A DNA stretch of 64,000 nt from Muricea muricata (taxonomy: Eukaryota; Cnidaria; Anthozoa; Malacalcyonacea; Plexauridae). The stretch's first letter is position 1. The number at the start of each line of letters is the position of its first letter. This document shows positions 33,471 to 45,605 of the stretch, one piece after another. Location of the stretch: positions 5,438,201-5,502,200 of the forward strand of contig OY979726.1 in assembly GCA_963855995.1 (NCBI GenBank), written 5' to 3'. The notes below the pieces were generated by a model that was given only the letters and a program-made list of their open reading frames with translations, searched no databases and was not told where the DNA came from. The position numbers and the translations under genes were made by a program.

Positions 33471-33844
33471 CTTTATCATAATCATAATCCTGGAATAGTA
33501 GTCTGTGTGGGAGGCATTTTGACCAATGTTTTTATATAAGAATCGGAGCATTCCTCCCGATCAGCCTTTCTCCCACAACATTGTGTATGTGTCAGTGGTT
33601 TAATAATTGTCTCATGATATTTGTCTGATGATTGGTGCATTAACCTGGAATATTAATGACACTGTCAGGCACGGATTCTTGCAACCAAATTTCTGTTATA
33701 AAGCTATGATTGATGTTTTTGCGAACAATAAATTTGGTTACTTCATAGATTGTGGGAACAAGGGACAAGACGTTTTCTAATATTGCGTCAGGAACTTTGA
33801 TGTTATATTGCTTGTCATAAACTGACTATTTCGATCGCATTCCA

Positions 33845-34380
33845 AACAGCAATAACATCGCTATCTCGCTCATAGCTTGTATTCTCAATATTACCTACTC
33901 GATCCATCATCATATCACATTTACTCTGTAACTTAAGTAGCTCTTGCTGTACGTCATTAATACTTTCGGTGTTAGTGTTCCATCCTGGACTCCAGAACCA
34001 CCTTATCTAGTTTTAACACACAAACCTTTACATCTGACAAGCGAAACATAACGTTATTCGTCAATATTACATTTAACAGTTCAGTTATCCTTTTAGCTTG
34101 TTTACCCTCAACTAGAAGAAACTTTCTTTTTTCCAGCAGGTACTAGGTGTATCGCAATCGCTACAAACTTTTTTCTCTTCAACGGGTGAATTCCATTTCC
34201 CATCGAATTTCATGTAGTTGATCACGATACGTTGCAGCCATTCAGAATCACCAGCCCATGATAACGTGACATTTTTCATACCCAAGTTTGTTGTTTCATC
34301 ATTTGTCGTTTGTGAAAAACTTGTATCTTTAACCAACACACTACTTGTGTTAGTCATGGGACTATCATAATCCTGTTAAA
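33845..34380 (-). pseudogene. degraded unidentified frame, possibly gag/ORF1-like
   Basis: After a possible acceptor (TTTTTAACAG), the minus strand reads NVTLSWAGDSEWLQRIVINY and KFDGKWNSPVEEKK. With one frameshift and stops it continues as KQAKRITELLNVIL and INDVQQELLKLQSKCDMMMD, a likely coiled coil. Joining it directly to the IRG-A exon at 34593 gives an immediate stop, so it is probably not the IRG C-terminus. I suspect a retroelement ORF1-type protein, without proof. Confidence 0.35.
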
Positions 34381-34592
34381 AACGTATCTATAACGGAGCT
34401 ATACATTTCGCGTTCGTTCGTACATAGCAGTAGAATCTGCAAATGCAACAGTAGAAAATCTAAAACTAGCTGGTACTAATTTACTAATTACATCCGTTTG
34501 GTACTAAGTGACGATACTTCATGATATTTTACATGATTAACAATAGTATAATTAACATTTTACTAAAATTTTATTTATCACAATACACATAC

Positions 34593-35161
34593 CTTTTAAT
34601 GTTTTTATCTTTTCAGCAACAATGCTTCTTGAGCAAGCGCGCAAGGAAAGGGTTAAGGACTCCTTCTGCTTTGACGGTAACTGATCCAAAATAGCTTTCT
34701 TTAAACGCTCGAAATCCCATTTGGCGGGATGGTGATTGCTAACCAAGAAGATTTTTTCGTCGCAAAAATTGAAGGATTGCAGATTTTTTAAACAATCATT
34801 CTTCATTTGTTCCAGCATTTTCGCTTCCACGAAACTACTCTTTAGTTTTCGCTTCTCAGATCGCTTGTCATTATCTATCTTAGTGCGAACAAAGAAAAAT
34901 GATTTTTCCATCTCTTCAACTTTTTTTGCTAAATCGAGATCATTTTGTGTAAACCTTGTGGCGCTGATTATTAGGAAGGTATCGTACACCTCGATGGAAA
35001 CTTTTGCACAGAAGGTTGGAAGGTCAGGGTAATTTGGTGTTCCGATACCAGGTAGATCCCAGAAAAGGATATTTTGATTGGTTGGATGCTCATAGCGAGT
35101 TGGTATGCTTGTCGTTTCCGTAATACCTGTTTTTGCTGCCAGCTTATGATCATCAGGAATT
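34593..35161 (-). CDS. IRG-A G-domain exon
   Basis: Acceptor TAAATTTAG, donor TTAAAAG/GTATGTG; 569 bp, phase 2 in, phase 1 out. It begins [17 protein letters not shown] (switch I threonines), then [18 protein letters not shown] (G3), [13 protein letters not shown] (G4) and [20 protein letters not shown], ending near the start of the C-terminal helical domain. This layout matches IRG proteins closely. Confidence 0.85.
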
Positions 35162-38100
35162 CTAAATTTAGATGAAATTAAAAGCAATTTATTATATTTT
35201 TATATCTTCAATGGTAAGAATCGAATTGGACAAAATCATGTCAAAATAAACCTATCATAATATGACACGACTATTACACGAACGTTGAAACATTTGTGTT
35301 GTTTAATTATAAAAATTATACAGTATATCTCACTAGACATACATACTGTACGAATGACATAGGTCTTGATGCTTAATACATGATCGTTTTCCGTACGGGG
35401 CTATTACAATACTTAATTTATTTGCTGTTAAAACTAAAAACTAAAGGTTTGCTGTTTTTGAAGTAATTTGAAGCAATCTGAAAGTATTTTTTATCTGGCG
35501 CAAATGCAATGCCTCTTTTTGATCTGCAATCGATTGATGATTTACTTTAAAGCAGTGCAGTTGTTTATTCATTTTTATTTTTGGTCGTAACTCTGACCAC
35601 AAATTCATTTTGCGTGCGCACGGAAGGACTGGTTTACCCTTCCCCATTTTGCATGCCAATGTACGCAAGAATTATGTACCTTCTTCTAACGAGCAAATGC
35701 TAACTGCTTCCTGGCCCTTGCTAGGGGTAATTTCAAGGATTATATTCCTAAAGGGAGTAGATGACGTCATCACTACATCACTTCCTTTTTTAACAGTCCA
35801 GAATATCCGTAACTTGAATATGAAATGTACATAATTAACCGCCTCTAATGTACCTAAATTGAATTTAAAAATGTGTGTACGTGTAACTATTACTACATAT
35901 TGTTATCCTTTCACGTTAATTCACTTTTAACGAATTACTGGAGAAGCTTATTGGATGTCCATCATACTTTTTTTGCACTCGGTTTCGTGTAGACCTTCTT
36001 GGTTCAAGCCTTTGCTGCTGTGGTACGTTGTTGTAGAGCCAACACTTGTTCATCATGATCAACAATGATTTTATGGTCTTTACTCTCCTCTCTTCCCTTA
36101 AACGTTTGCAAAATGTGACATTTCGTGCGATATACAGGGTACCATTGTGTGCAACGATTTTGGATCCCTTGACCCGAACAACTGTACATGGGATTGGCGA
36201 AAAGTTGGTAGAAAATTTGCTTGTTTTCTTTGTTTAACCAGTACCGTGTCTCCAACGCCAATGTGACTTGGGCGTGTTCGACGTCGTACATCAGCGTATA
36301 TTTGACTGGGTTTCTTTTGCTCTCTATCGTTGTCTTGCATCGTTATGTCTATCCTTCACCCTGCTCTTTCGAAGTAGTTATGGTAACTTCCCCCGAAATT
36401 TCTCGATTGAAGCTGAGCTGGCGGTATCTTTGCAGTTGAATGCAGATCAATATGCAATTAGGAACTTCCCTAATTCTTGGCGTCATGGTCGCCCTTCTTA
36501 GTGCCTGTACGAATTGCGTTTCCCAGCGGTTTCATGAAAGCCTCTATCTCAGAACTGCTTTATGGCCAGAGGGGGTCGAAATGTTGCGTTTTATTCCCAT
36601 TTTTGTCATATACATGACGATGGAACTCGTTGCTTTAGAAAGATGAGCCGTAATCAGATATAATTTGGGAAGAGACCCCATGCCGGGCAAAGACCGATTC
36701 AAACCGTGGAATGACACTCTTAGCAGATATGAAGGCTAGAATTTCTACTTCAGGAAATCTTGAATAGCAGTCCAGATTCACTAGAACATATTGTCCTGAA
36801 AGCAACGATCCGTAAAAGTCTATCTTGAGTTTATCCCAAACACCACTACGGAATGGTGGTGACTCTATTTGATCTGGGGGATTAGGCTGAGCAGTTGCCT
36901 GACAAGAAAGGCACTGATCTAGTTCAACTTTAACTGCCATGTCCATGTCTGAGAACTGAATCCCGTAGCAGTGATTTAGTTCTTGCCTGTCCTTGATGCT
37001 TTTCGTGAGCAATTTGAATTACCCGTTTTGTAAGGGAGGTTGGTTCTATAATTCGAGTACCCCGAAGCAATACACCATTATCATAGTCGAAAATTAGGTC
37101 ATCTTTAATTAATTCCAACCGTTGAAACGTTTCAATCAATTATTGGACTACTGTCCCGTCTGAATGGCATCTCGAACTAAACAAAGTAGCTCATCTTTAT
37201 TGGTAGCTTCCTAACCTCACTCACTGGTAATGCTGGTGGTGCTGCAGTATTAGTTTTAAAATTGGCATATGTGTCTGCGACATTAGCGTTTTCATTCAGC
37301 CCCAGCATGCGATGTCGCGATAAGAAATCGGCTGGGCTTTGATTCTTACGTTTGCACATGAAACGAAATTAGTACTGCTGCAGGCGCAGCAGTCACCTCT
37401 CAATTCTGGCGGGTGGTATTGAGACAGGGTTCCAAAAGATTACTTCCACGGCCTTATCGTCGGTATATAAGGTGAATGATGAACCACATAAGTAAAGATG
37501 AAAATGTTCTGTGTCCACACAATAGTTAGGGCCTCCTTTCTAGTTTGGGAGTACCTCCTCTCAGTTGGGCGACGGCACAACTGGCATATGTAATAACTGT
37601 AATAATAAGGGCAAGGCACGCGATTTTTGTAAACATCAATTTATTTAGCATAAACTTAACATATTATATTCCATCAATTCCAGCACCTCAACGACCGCAG
37701 GTTCGGCGCCATGTTTTGTCTCTCCCAATCCCCTACAGTCCAGTCTACTTGATTACGTCATATCAAATATTAACACATTCCACTGTTCTTTTATTCAAAC
37801 ATGTCAAACAATAGTCAAGATTCTAAAGCGTTTCTTGGTATTTTAGACGAGCCTCCCTTTTTTGCTTAACTATATGCAAGCTGTTTATTAGCATCACACC
37901 AATTTAAGGGCGTTACTTGTTTAGTTTCAAAAAACTCTTTCATACTCCAACTACCCAACCTAAGACGCTTTTTCAACACACTATTAGCCGACTTCAATCG
38001 AAGCTTCAATGAAACGTTCTGTGCGAAATGTGGTGGAATCGGATTTACCATACAAGAGTTCAGCAAGAAGGGTACACAGAAATATACTGTTATCAATTTC

Positions 38101-41100
38101 TTCTGCCCAAGCAAGAACATCAGCAGCGAGAGTGCTCCTTACTACCCTACGAATTTTCTTTGAGTTCAACCATATAGGCGAGAAATTTCCTTGACTCCAC
38201 AACAAGCAAAACCAAATAGTCACTTTAATTGGTTTCCAACATTGGGCATGTTACACAAAGAAGCATCACTAAACACAACAATGTTTAACTCATTTTTGCT
38301 GCCCAGATTTTGAAATTTAAGAGAGAATTTTGTGACCCTAGCTTTATCAATAATTTTATTTATTAATAATATATGCTGCACGGTGTCCTTTTTTACATTA
38401 TTATTATTATCATTATTATTGTTGTTATTATTATTATAACATAAAAACAACACAATCTGAATGCGCTTTCGGTTTGTCACCGGAAACTCTTCTTCACGTC
38501 GTTGCTGAGAGCAACACCTATTTAAATGAGGGTCGTTTTACATGGCGACATGATTCTGTTCTCAAGTTAATTGCATCGATGTTTAAACCCTTAAATTGTT
38601 CTGAACTCTATGCTGACCTCCCTGGTTATATGAGTCCATCTGTCATCACCGGAGATACATTGCGTTCTGATCTTGTGCTTACAACTGCCATCAATCTCGC
38701 TAGAGTATCTTTATACTTGCATGATTGTCATATTTCAGAATTGATGGTTACAGTCATATATAATAATTAATGACTCTGCTATAATGGTGACGTCATAGGT
38801 GTATGTAGTTAATATAAAATGCATATAGATTGTAAATAGTAAACTCAGTAATGTGTTGTGTAATCTGTCAGTTCTGTTAGCTCACTTAGATAAATTTATA
38901 TTAATTTTATCTATTGTAGTTAGTTTAGTGCACGACCACATGAGCTATGCTGTAAATTTATTATCGTGTTCAAATATATGCTTTATTATTATTATTAATT
39001 GAAAACAATTGTACATACATTTTAGAACTTACTGTCGGATTTGAATCTAACCTTATGGCTAATGCAAGGCGTAAGAGAGAAAAATATCAGGATCTAGTTA
39101 ACGAACAGTTGAAAAATGAGAAAAAAGCACAATTTGTGAATGTATCTACCGTTCTTTAGGCGCGTTAAGTGAAACTTCATTAAGTTTGATTTAAATGTTG
39201 AAGGATCTGGAATTTGATGAAGCATGTCGAAAATACCTTGTTAAAAGAATAATTAAAAATTGTATTAGATCCACATATTATATATTCTGTAAGATAAACA
39301 AAATCTGGGATAACCCAGAACTAATGTCATACTAATATTTTATATAGAAAGAGTTAATTCAAGTAGACACTGATAAACTACCTGTTAAAGACAGGTTTAT
39401 CATTGTAGTTTATATATGGTTAAAAATTATTAAAAGCTTCCATTATTATTATTATTATTATATTTATAGAATATTTGCACAAGATAAAATTACACGAGGC
39501 ATGCAATATAAAATACAATAAGAATACAATAAATTTATACACGTTAAAAATATAAAAATCTAACAACAGACAGAATTGAAAGCTTTATAGTAAACTAAGA
39601 TACTCTTTCAGTACGTTTAAAAAGCACAGAACTGTCAATTTCTCTATTATCTTTGGGCAATTTACTAAATTTGATAGCTCCATGATAGTAAAAAGCATTT
39701 TTTGTGGATTCCAAGTGTATTTTGGCCCTGGTGATGTCAAATAACAAATCAGGGCGACTCCGTTGAGCTAGCCATAACAGCAGTAGCGAAGCCAGTTCGA
39801 CAATTTGGTCATGCTATGCAAATTTAAAACATTATCATTATTTATTTCTTTAGAAATTGATTCCTTATACGGTCTATAAACACAAAAAAATTTGCATTTG
39901 CATGACCAAATGTTGGGCTGGCTTCAGGGGCGGATCCAGGGGTAGTCAAGTCAGTCATGCGACTGACTTGTAAGATTCATACTTGGCTTCGCTACTGCAA
40001 AAAGTAGGTCACTTTAGATCTTACATGATTATGTTTTCCACTTTCTGGCAAACTTACTATCTTTTTCTAGTGCTCTGGCAGCAGTAATGTCAATAGGTTT
40101 TAGTGAATCTGTGCAGTCATCCTGATGAAGATATGTAACACCATCATTACCATGCTTTAGGTCAATACCAAAACACTTAAAAGCTCAATTGCTTCCCATG
40201 CCCAAGACAGATCGTATCTTACTCACAACATTTTCAAATTCAGGTTTACCTCCCCGGATGAAATCATCAACAACACAAGTCAATACACCATAGACATCAT
40301 CATATTCATGAACCCAATAAAAAAACAGCCGGATAAATTTTAGAAACAGATGCCCCTAATTTTAACAACAACTTCACCCTACAATGTACCAATTCAAAGA
40401 AGCAACACTTAAGCCATATACACATTTACCAAGTTTCCAAACCACACTGGAACAAACTCGGATTGCAATGGGAGGTTTAATGTATGGGTTGCCCTTGAAG
40501 AAGGGCAGTTTTAATATCCATAGAGTTGAGCTCCCATTTGCTCTGAGCCAAGACTGAAATGATCAACCTTCCCATCTGGGCTTTTATAATAGCTGCACCT
40601 CATCATTAGACTTATATAACACATCATTACTTGTCGTGCTCTTACGCAATGCTCTCCTAATTCTCTCAGAACGTTCAACCTCTAGAAAAGCCTCTCTGGC
40701 AACATTCATGGTATTGATGTGTGAAGCTTCAACCTTTGAGCTTGTTTGTCCCTCAGGTGCTGGCAACTTGTCATCAAAACAGAAGCCAAATTGGGGTGGG
40801 TGGATGGATGGATGGATGGATGGATGGATGGATGGATGGATGGATGGATGGATGGATGGATGGATGGATGGATGGATGGATGGATGGATGGATGGATGGA
40901 TGGATGGATGGATGGATGGATGGATGGATGGATGGATGGATGGATGGATGGATGGATGGATGGATGGATGGATGGATGGATGGATGGATGGATGGATGGA
41001 TGGATGGATGGATGGATGGATGGATGGATGGATGGATGGATGGATGGATGGATGGATGGATGGATGGATGGATGGATGGATGGATGGATGGATGGATGGA

Positions 41101-41604
41101 TGGATGGATGGATAGAAAAGACGTTACCACACATGCAGAAACCGGGGAAAATAACATGAACCACAGACGCTACTAGTACCCGTTCTACTAACTATAGCTT
41201 GCCTGGTGTAGATATAAAAACACAGAGTAATTCTACAAACACCATTTTAACGTGAGTGCATGCATTCCGTATACGCTCCAAAGCTTGAGATTGATCGGAC
41301 GGGGAATGGAAAAGGGTGTGGTCGGCTCTGATAGTATTCTCTTGTAGGTGTGGTGTTTTAATCGTGTGATGCTGTTCTGTGCACAGTAATAAAAACTCTT
41401 ACCCCCTTATAGCATTAATAAAGCTTGATTTACCAACACCAGAATCTCCGAGAATAGCGAGGTTTACTTTAACGTCTTTCCACCCATCTAGTTTTTTTTT
41501 CATCCTTCCATGCATCCCAACAATTCCACTTCCAACGACCCAGTGTTTGATTTCATCAACACTAGGCAAGTACTTTGCAGCATCCCTTTTTTGCTCATCA
41601 ACCT
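34593..41604 (-). CDS. IRG-A: immunity-related (p47/IRG) GTPase gene, partial
   Basis: Two exons: P-loop exon 41403-41604 and G-domain exon 34593-35161. The split glycine codon GG/A joins them as INAIRG-IPDDHK. G1 is [10 protein letters not shown]3 is WDLPG, G4 is TKID. As known from vertebrates, IRG proteins are dynamin-like GTPases of cell-autonomous immunity acting on vacuole membranes; a similar role here is only an inference. The 6.2-kb intron holds a Gypsy piece, a Copia piece, an R2-like LINE piece and a (GGAT)n array. The exon before (phase-1 entry) and the C-terminal helical exon(s) after 34593 were not found. About 257 residues are recovered, against about 400 in the family. Confidence 0.75.
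35162..35939. other. IRG-A intron sequence, nothing recognised
   Basis: AT-rich intron sequence between the G-domain exon and the Gypsy fragment. No motif-bearing frame. Confidence 0.5.
35940..37570 (-). pseudogene. second Ty3/Gypsy fragment: RNase H end and integrase
   Basis: Minus-strand pieces in order. RNase H end (about 37560-37320) has [17 protein letters not shown] and [11 protein letters not shown]. The integrase zinc-binding part (37139-36930) has [19 protein letters not shown]. The integrase core (37012-36635) has [41 protein letters not shown] and a D at SDYGSSF. The C-terminal part (36340-36100) has [16 protein letters not shown]. Shifted frames throughout. A different lineage from the 22.8-27.8 kb element. 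Confidence 0.8.
37866..38350 (-). pseudogene. Copia-like RNase H end
   Basis: Minus strand: [20 protein letters not shown] (first RNase H Asp), then [20 protein letters not shown] and [16 protein letters not shown], then [20 protein letters not shown]. The order and the '[15 protein letters not shown]' signature are those of Copia-type RNase H. A stop and shifts interrupt it. It pairs with the RT part at 39999-40770. Confidence 0.75.
38470..39335 (+). pseudogene. R2-like LINE C-terminal fragment, itself interrupted
   Basis: Plus strand: [20 protein letters not shown] then [11 protein letters not shown] and SDLVLTTA. After about 300 bp of foreign sequence (ending in a TTATTATTATTATT tract) the same protein resumes as [20 protein letters not shown] and [20 protein letters not shown], then [21 protein letters not shown] recognise this as the recurrent C-terminal region of non-LTR elements common in invertebrate genomes. 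It sits inside the Copia remnant in the opposite orientation, so it is a nested insertion. Confidence 0.6.
39780..39998. repeat. 219-bp TIR element
   Basis: Ends GCAGTAGCGAAGCCAG and TTGGCTTCGCTACTGC are inverted. A second inner inverted pair (TTTGGTCATGC near 39810, GCATGACCAAATG near 39899) adds another stem. Non-coding, between the two Copia parts. Confidence 0.65.
39999..40770 (-). pseudogene. Copia-like reverse transcriptase and linker
   Basis: Minus strand. The linker (40766-40584) reads [20 protein letters not shown], and RT follows with [31 protein letters not shown], then [20 protein letters not shown] with [15 protein letters not shown]+CVYGL.DAS..WY and the VDD motif are diagnostic for RVT_2 (Copia). 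Stops and shifts are present. The part before 40770 is replaced by the (GGAT)n array. Confidence 0.75.
40797..41112 (+). repeat. (GGAT)n microsatellite, about 79 units
   Basis: An almost perfect run of TGGA/GGAT over about 316 bp. All long frames across it (WMDG or IHPS repeats) are by-products. The array is in the IRG-A intron 290 bp from the P-loop exon on the downstream side of the gene. Confidence 0.97.
41403..41604 (-). CDS. IRG-A P-loop exon
   Basis: Acceptor ATTATCTGTAG, donor ATAAGGGG/GTAAGAG; 202 bp, phase 1 in, phase 2 out. Peptide [20 protein letters not shown] then a linker and [20 protein letters not shown]. The GKS lysine, which contacts the nucleotide phosphates, is kept. The exon just upstream in the gene was not found; a TIR element starts 106 bp away at 41711. 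Confidence 0.8.
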
Positions 41605-41710
41605 CTACAGATAATTAAATGACTTTATGAAATAAAAACATTTACAGTCAGCATGAACCGGTGGGCGTGTATTATAATTATGCAAATATGCGGGCTTAAT
41701 ACCACATTAT

Positions 41711-42450
41711 CAGGGAGCTTTAGCAGCGACTACGAGTACGAGATTCGTCATTTTTGCGCCAAGCGCACGTCATATGCTTACGCCGTCGCTCATTTGAGTA
41801 CGACATTTTGCAGAAAACTCGTAGTCCTCACTACGACTTTTTAAATACCATTGAAAGTTAGTTTACGTTGCTCATCTTCAAGAGTAATTTGTGGAAATAT
41901 TTATCACAGCCTTAGACGTTTATCCGGCGCCTTTTTTCAAGCGGTAGCGTACGTTGTAACGGGAAATTTTGAGTTGCACGTTGTCAGTAAATTAGCTATC
42001 CTGGATGTATGATATATCAACAAACATTGCAAACTGCATCGCGAAATTGTAGTTTCTGTGTGATACATGCCTTTGTGATCTACTATGTAAAGAAGAACAT
42101 ATCGTAGAAAATTAAAACTCTAGGTAAGTTCTGAAATCTACAGCATTTAAATACAAGTGGAGTTGCGACCAAATTATAAATATTATCTGGTTAATTTTTT
42201 TAATTGTTTTTAACACGATTTATTCAAAATTTATTTGAAATTAATTCGCACATTATTCTTTGTAAAAACAGCTAGATTTTGTGAAGGGTTTTCGGTTACA
42301 TAAAATGTAGTTTGTAGAAACTTTATTTCTTCTCGTTTGTTTTTCTGCTAAAGGAACATTCGAACAGAAACGACAGCGACTACGACTTCTGCACACGCCA
42401 TCAAATCTCGTAAATCGTAGTCGTACTCGTAGTCGCTGCTAAAGCTCCCT
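41711..42450. mobile_element. 740-bp TIR element upstream of the IRG-A P-loop exon
   Basis: Ends CAGGGAGCTTTAGCAGCGAC and the complement GTCGCTGCTAAAGCTCCCT, with inner TACGAGTACGA. ATTAT occurs directly on both sides (41706-41710, 42451-42455). A CAGGG end is hAT-like, but an 8-bp duplication is not seen. Interior non-coding and AT-rich. Confidence 0.75.
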
Positions 42451-42831
42451 ATTATGTCGTGTGTTGCTACCGTGCTAATGTTGCCATATGCAGGTGCGTC
42501 CGGTGTGCTTGCTTTATATGTGTTAGCATCCTTTTCTTGGACGGCATTTATCTGATCCCTGGTTGTTGCCAACCACACGCGCCTGTATTGCGTGTTGGTG
42601 TTCGGATGTGCGATTTTTTGCTCACATACGACCGGAGTGATTGGAAAAACTGTTTTATTATAATTATATAAAAGCTTCGCGGTAATGAATTTACATGGTG
42701 TTTCCACAATATTATACGTGGGGTCAAAATATGTAGTATTCTAAATTAATGTCCAAGCTGCTAAATTAGTTATCATTGACAAATTATTTCGCTTATATGC
42801 TTCAAATAACCTATTATGTATAATATATGTA

Positions 42832-43083
42832 CAGGGTGTATAAAAAAGTAGACAAACCTGAAAACGGTCTTTGTTTCGGGAAGCGCCTGAATGTCCGATG
42901 TTTTTTATTAAAATAGATTGTTTTGGTACTTATAATCTAGAATAAACCGAAACTTTGAAACTTTGAATTTCAGAATATTTTTATTTATTCCACACCGTAA
43001 GTACCCAAGCAATGCATATTAATAAAAAACTCCATACAAGCCGTTTCGCGGCTCAAAATTGTCTACTTTTTTTATACACCCTG
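42832..43083. repeat. 252-bp MITE with TA target duplication
   Basis: Ends CAGGGTGTATAAAAAAGTAG and CTACTTTTTTTATACACCCTG, flanked by TA at 42830-42831 and 43084-43085. The CAGGGTGT start and TA duplication fit the Tc1/mariner group. No transposase frame. Confidence 0.85.
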
Positions 43084-43279
43084 TATACACAAATGCATTT
43101 TAATAGCCTACTTATTACAGTATATAGGTGCATGTAAAAATCAGAAAATGTTGATATGAAATCCGTGTTTGAATAAAGTTTTACTGCAGTTACTACCATT
43201 ATGACATTAATTGCAACATAGTATACTTAATTATTTAGCAATTTTGAGAAATTCTTACTGCTAGCTTATGGTGGAAATA

Positions 43280-45235
43280 AGGAAATTATAATAAGTGGGG
43301 ACCTCAACTGTAGCCTTCTCGAGCAGTCTTGAAGTCAAGTAAGTTCTAAATTGCTGGACATTATAGACATTTTTCAGCTGAAGCAACACACGATTGATCA
43401 TGCATTATCCCTAACTAAGGAGCCTCCAAGTATAATCTATACAAGTTATTTTCTCAGCTCAAACATCAACTTTTCTCCGCTTACATTTGATGATGCTAAT
43501 ATACCACTGAATGAGTTTAAGACCAACTTCTTGACAATAGCTCAGAAGCATGCACCTTTTAATCACCAGAGTAAAATGTAAATGCAAGTCTTGGCTAACG
43601 AATGGAACTAAACAATTGTTTGTTGCTGTGTACGCGAAATTTGACAATATTTTTCTCGACAACTTTTAGCTACGAGCCCGCATGAATTATAAGTACGTAA
43701 ACGAACAATGAATTAAGTCAAGTGTTCTTTGTTGCGCGTACGCACGAGCAAGTTTCCTTGTTGAAAAGCTGGTACGACTAGCTTTTAAACTAGGCTCCTT
43801 GTCAAGGAAAAATCGTTAATTTTTTCGCGTACACACGAGCAAACAAAACTTGTCAAGGAAAACTTGCCCGTCCGTACGGGGCTTTAGGCAGGAAACCTAA
43901 ACCTACTCGGGCAAAACAAATGGTAAAAGATGACAAAAAATAATTGCAAACAATCAAGATATTGCAAACTCGTTCAATCAGTACTTTTCATCTATTAGAT
44001 GTAGGCTGTCTGATAATACTAAGAACAATAGCACTGATCCTTTAAGCTTTGTCACTACAATGTCCAATACATTTAAATTCAGCCCAATCACAACGGAGCA
44101 AGTGATAGAGACAATAAGTCAATTACATGCAGAGGTCGCCTGGAATAGATAGCATTAGTATCAGTCTACTAAAAAATGCAAACGATGCTATTGCTCAGCC
44201 CCATGTCATTAAACTATTTCTTCGGACAGCCACCTTCCCGGACGATTGGAAATCGCAAAAGTTTTCTCTAGTCTTGGTGCTAAAAATGACTGTAGAAAAT
44301 GCATACAATTCTATGTAATCTCTAGTGTTGCTAAGTTGTTTGAAAAGATAGTATTTCACCATTTGAGATCATCCATAGCAACAAACCAAACCACAAAACT
44401 GAAACGGCACTCATTAGCTCTACTAATGAGTGGTTGCTTAATATGGATGAAGGTTTTGCAAACGGAGTTCTGTTTCTAGATTTTAGAAAAGCTATACCGT
44501 ATTAAAGGAAATAGCCTTGATTGGTTTAGATCCTATGTTTCAAATATAAAACACGCTTTCTCGGTTAATTGCACAATATCACGACAAAGTGAAATAAAGG
44601 GTGTGTTTCAGAGAGAGGTCACCTTAGCCATATATTGGCGGAAGACACAAGTAACGGAATGACCTCTTGAGAGATCGAGAGAAAACTTAATACAGATTTT
44701 GACAACATGGACGGGTGGCAACAAATAAACTTACATTAAGCAACCGTAAAATTGAATTTATGATGCTAAGTTCTAGATACCGACTAGCTAATCTAGAAGA
44801 TAACCTCGAAATTAAGTTAGGAAAAAACAATATTAAACGTGTGACTAATAAAAAGTCACCAAGAGTCATTCGTGACAGCCAGTTAAATTGTAAAATGCAT
44901 GTACTGGTGCAAAGTAAAAAAAATCGAGAAATAATGCACTATTAAGAAGAGAAAATCATTTGTTCTCCTGCATATTCTGGATGAGATGTATAATAAGTTA
45001 ATATTAGCTTGCTTTACATACTGTTCAACAGTGTGGAGTGATAGTTCTACATGGTAACACCTTAGTAAACTCTCAAAATTACAAAGAAGAGCAGCACGAG
45101 TAATTACTGGACAAACGTATGATGTTCGTTCCACCCAAATACTTAACACCTCATGGAAGCCTATTGAAGATATTTTCAAAAGAAAGGAGTTTGTTGTGTC
45201 ACTTAAAGCTCTAACAGAAGACTAAATGCAATGAT
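43280..45235 (+). pseudogene. decayed LINE (endonuclease end to RT C-terminus)
   Basis: Endonuclease end (43300-43580) has SGDLNCSLLEQ-type sequence, KLLDIIDIFQLKQ and NINFSPLTFDDANIPLNEFK. RT start (44120-44480) has SPGIDSISISLLKNA, TATFPDDWK and SSVAKLFEKIVFHHLRSSIA. RT end (45000-45235) has FTYCSTVWSDSSTW, LQRRAARVITGQTYDVRST and VVSLKALTED. About 250 bp at 43650-43900 (with TTGTCAAGGAAAA and CGCGTACACACGAGCAA repeats) is foreign to the LINE. Many stops; not functional. Confidence 0.75.
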
Positions 45236-45605
45236 AAAGGATTATTGACCGAGCGTGAGATTTGTACCGTTAAATATCAGACTGAGGTTTTGTAATACGG
45301 ACCGAGCAAGCGAGGTCCGTACTAAAAAAGCGAAGTCCGATATTTCACTGTACAGACCGAACAAGCGAGGTCAATAAACTATTTATTATATGACTCGTAG
45401 TCATTTTCAGAGTTAGTGCGAAATTTTGTATTTAAATGACGTTGACCTTGGTTTGGTTAATTAGAATACAAAAAAGTTGAACATGACTAAACTTTATTTT
45501 TTACACATAAAGTTTTCAAACATATCCATAAAAATGCCCAATTACGGGTTTTTACGGACTGCACGTTAAACAATCAGAATGCAGGATTCTCCAAAGCCAT
45601 ATACA
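45236..45605. repeat. dispersed repeat with GACCGAGCAAGCGAGGTC units
   Basis: GACCGAGCAAGCGAGGTC and similar GACCGAACAAGCGAGGTC occur here several times in both senses, followed by TTTATTATATGACT. A diverged relative (CAGACCGAGCAAACAAGCTA, TTTATTATATGGC) lies at 2508-2540. No coding content. Confidence 0.45.

Noticed and set aside
34112..34380. C-terminal exon of IRG-A
   Set aside because: The acceptor at 34370 would join the IRG-A donor in the wrong phase and give a stop two codons later. The sequence looks like a degraded retroelement frame instead.
40636..41176. Long open frames (WMDG repeats on plus, IHPS repeats on minus)
   Set aside because: They arise only from the (GGAT)n array. All frames of a 4-bp repeat without a stop stay open, so this is not evidence of a protein.
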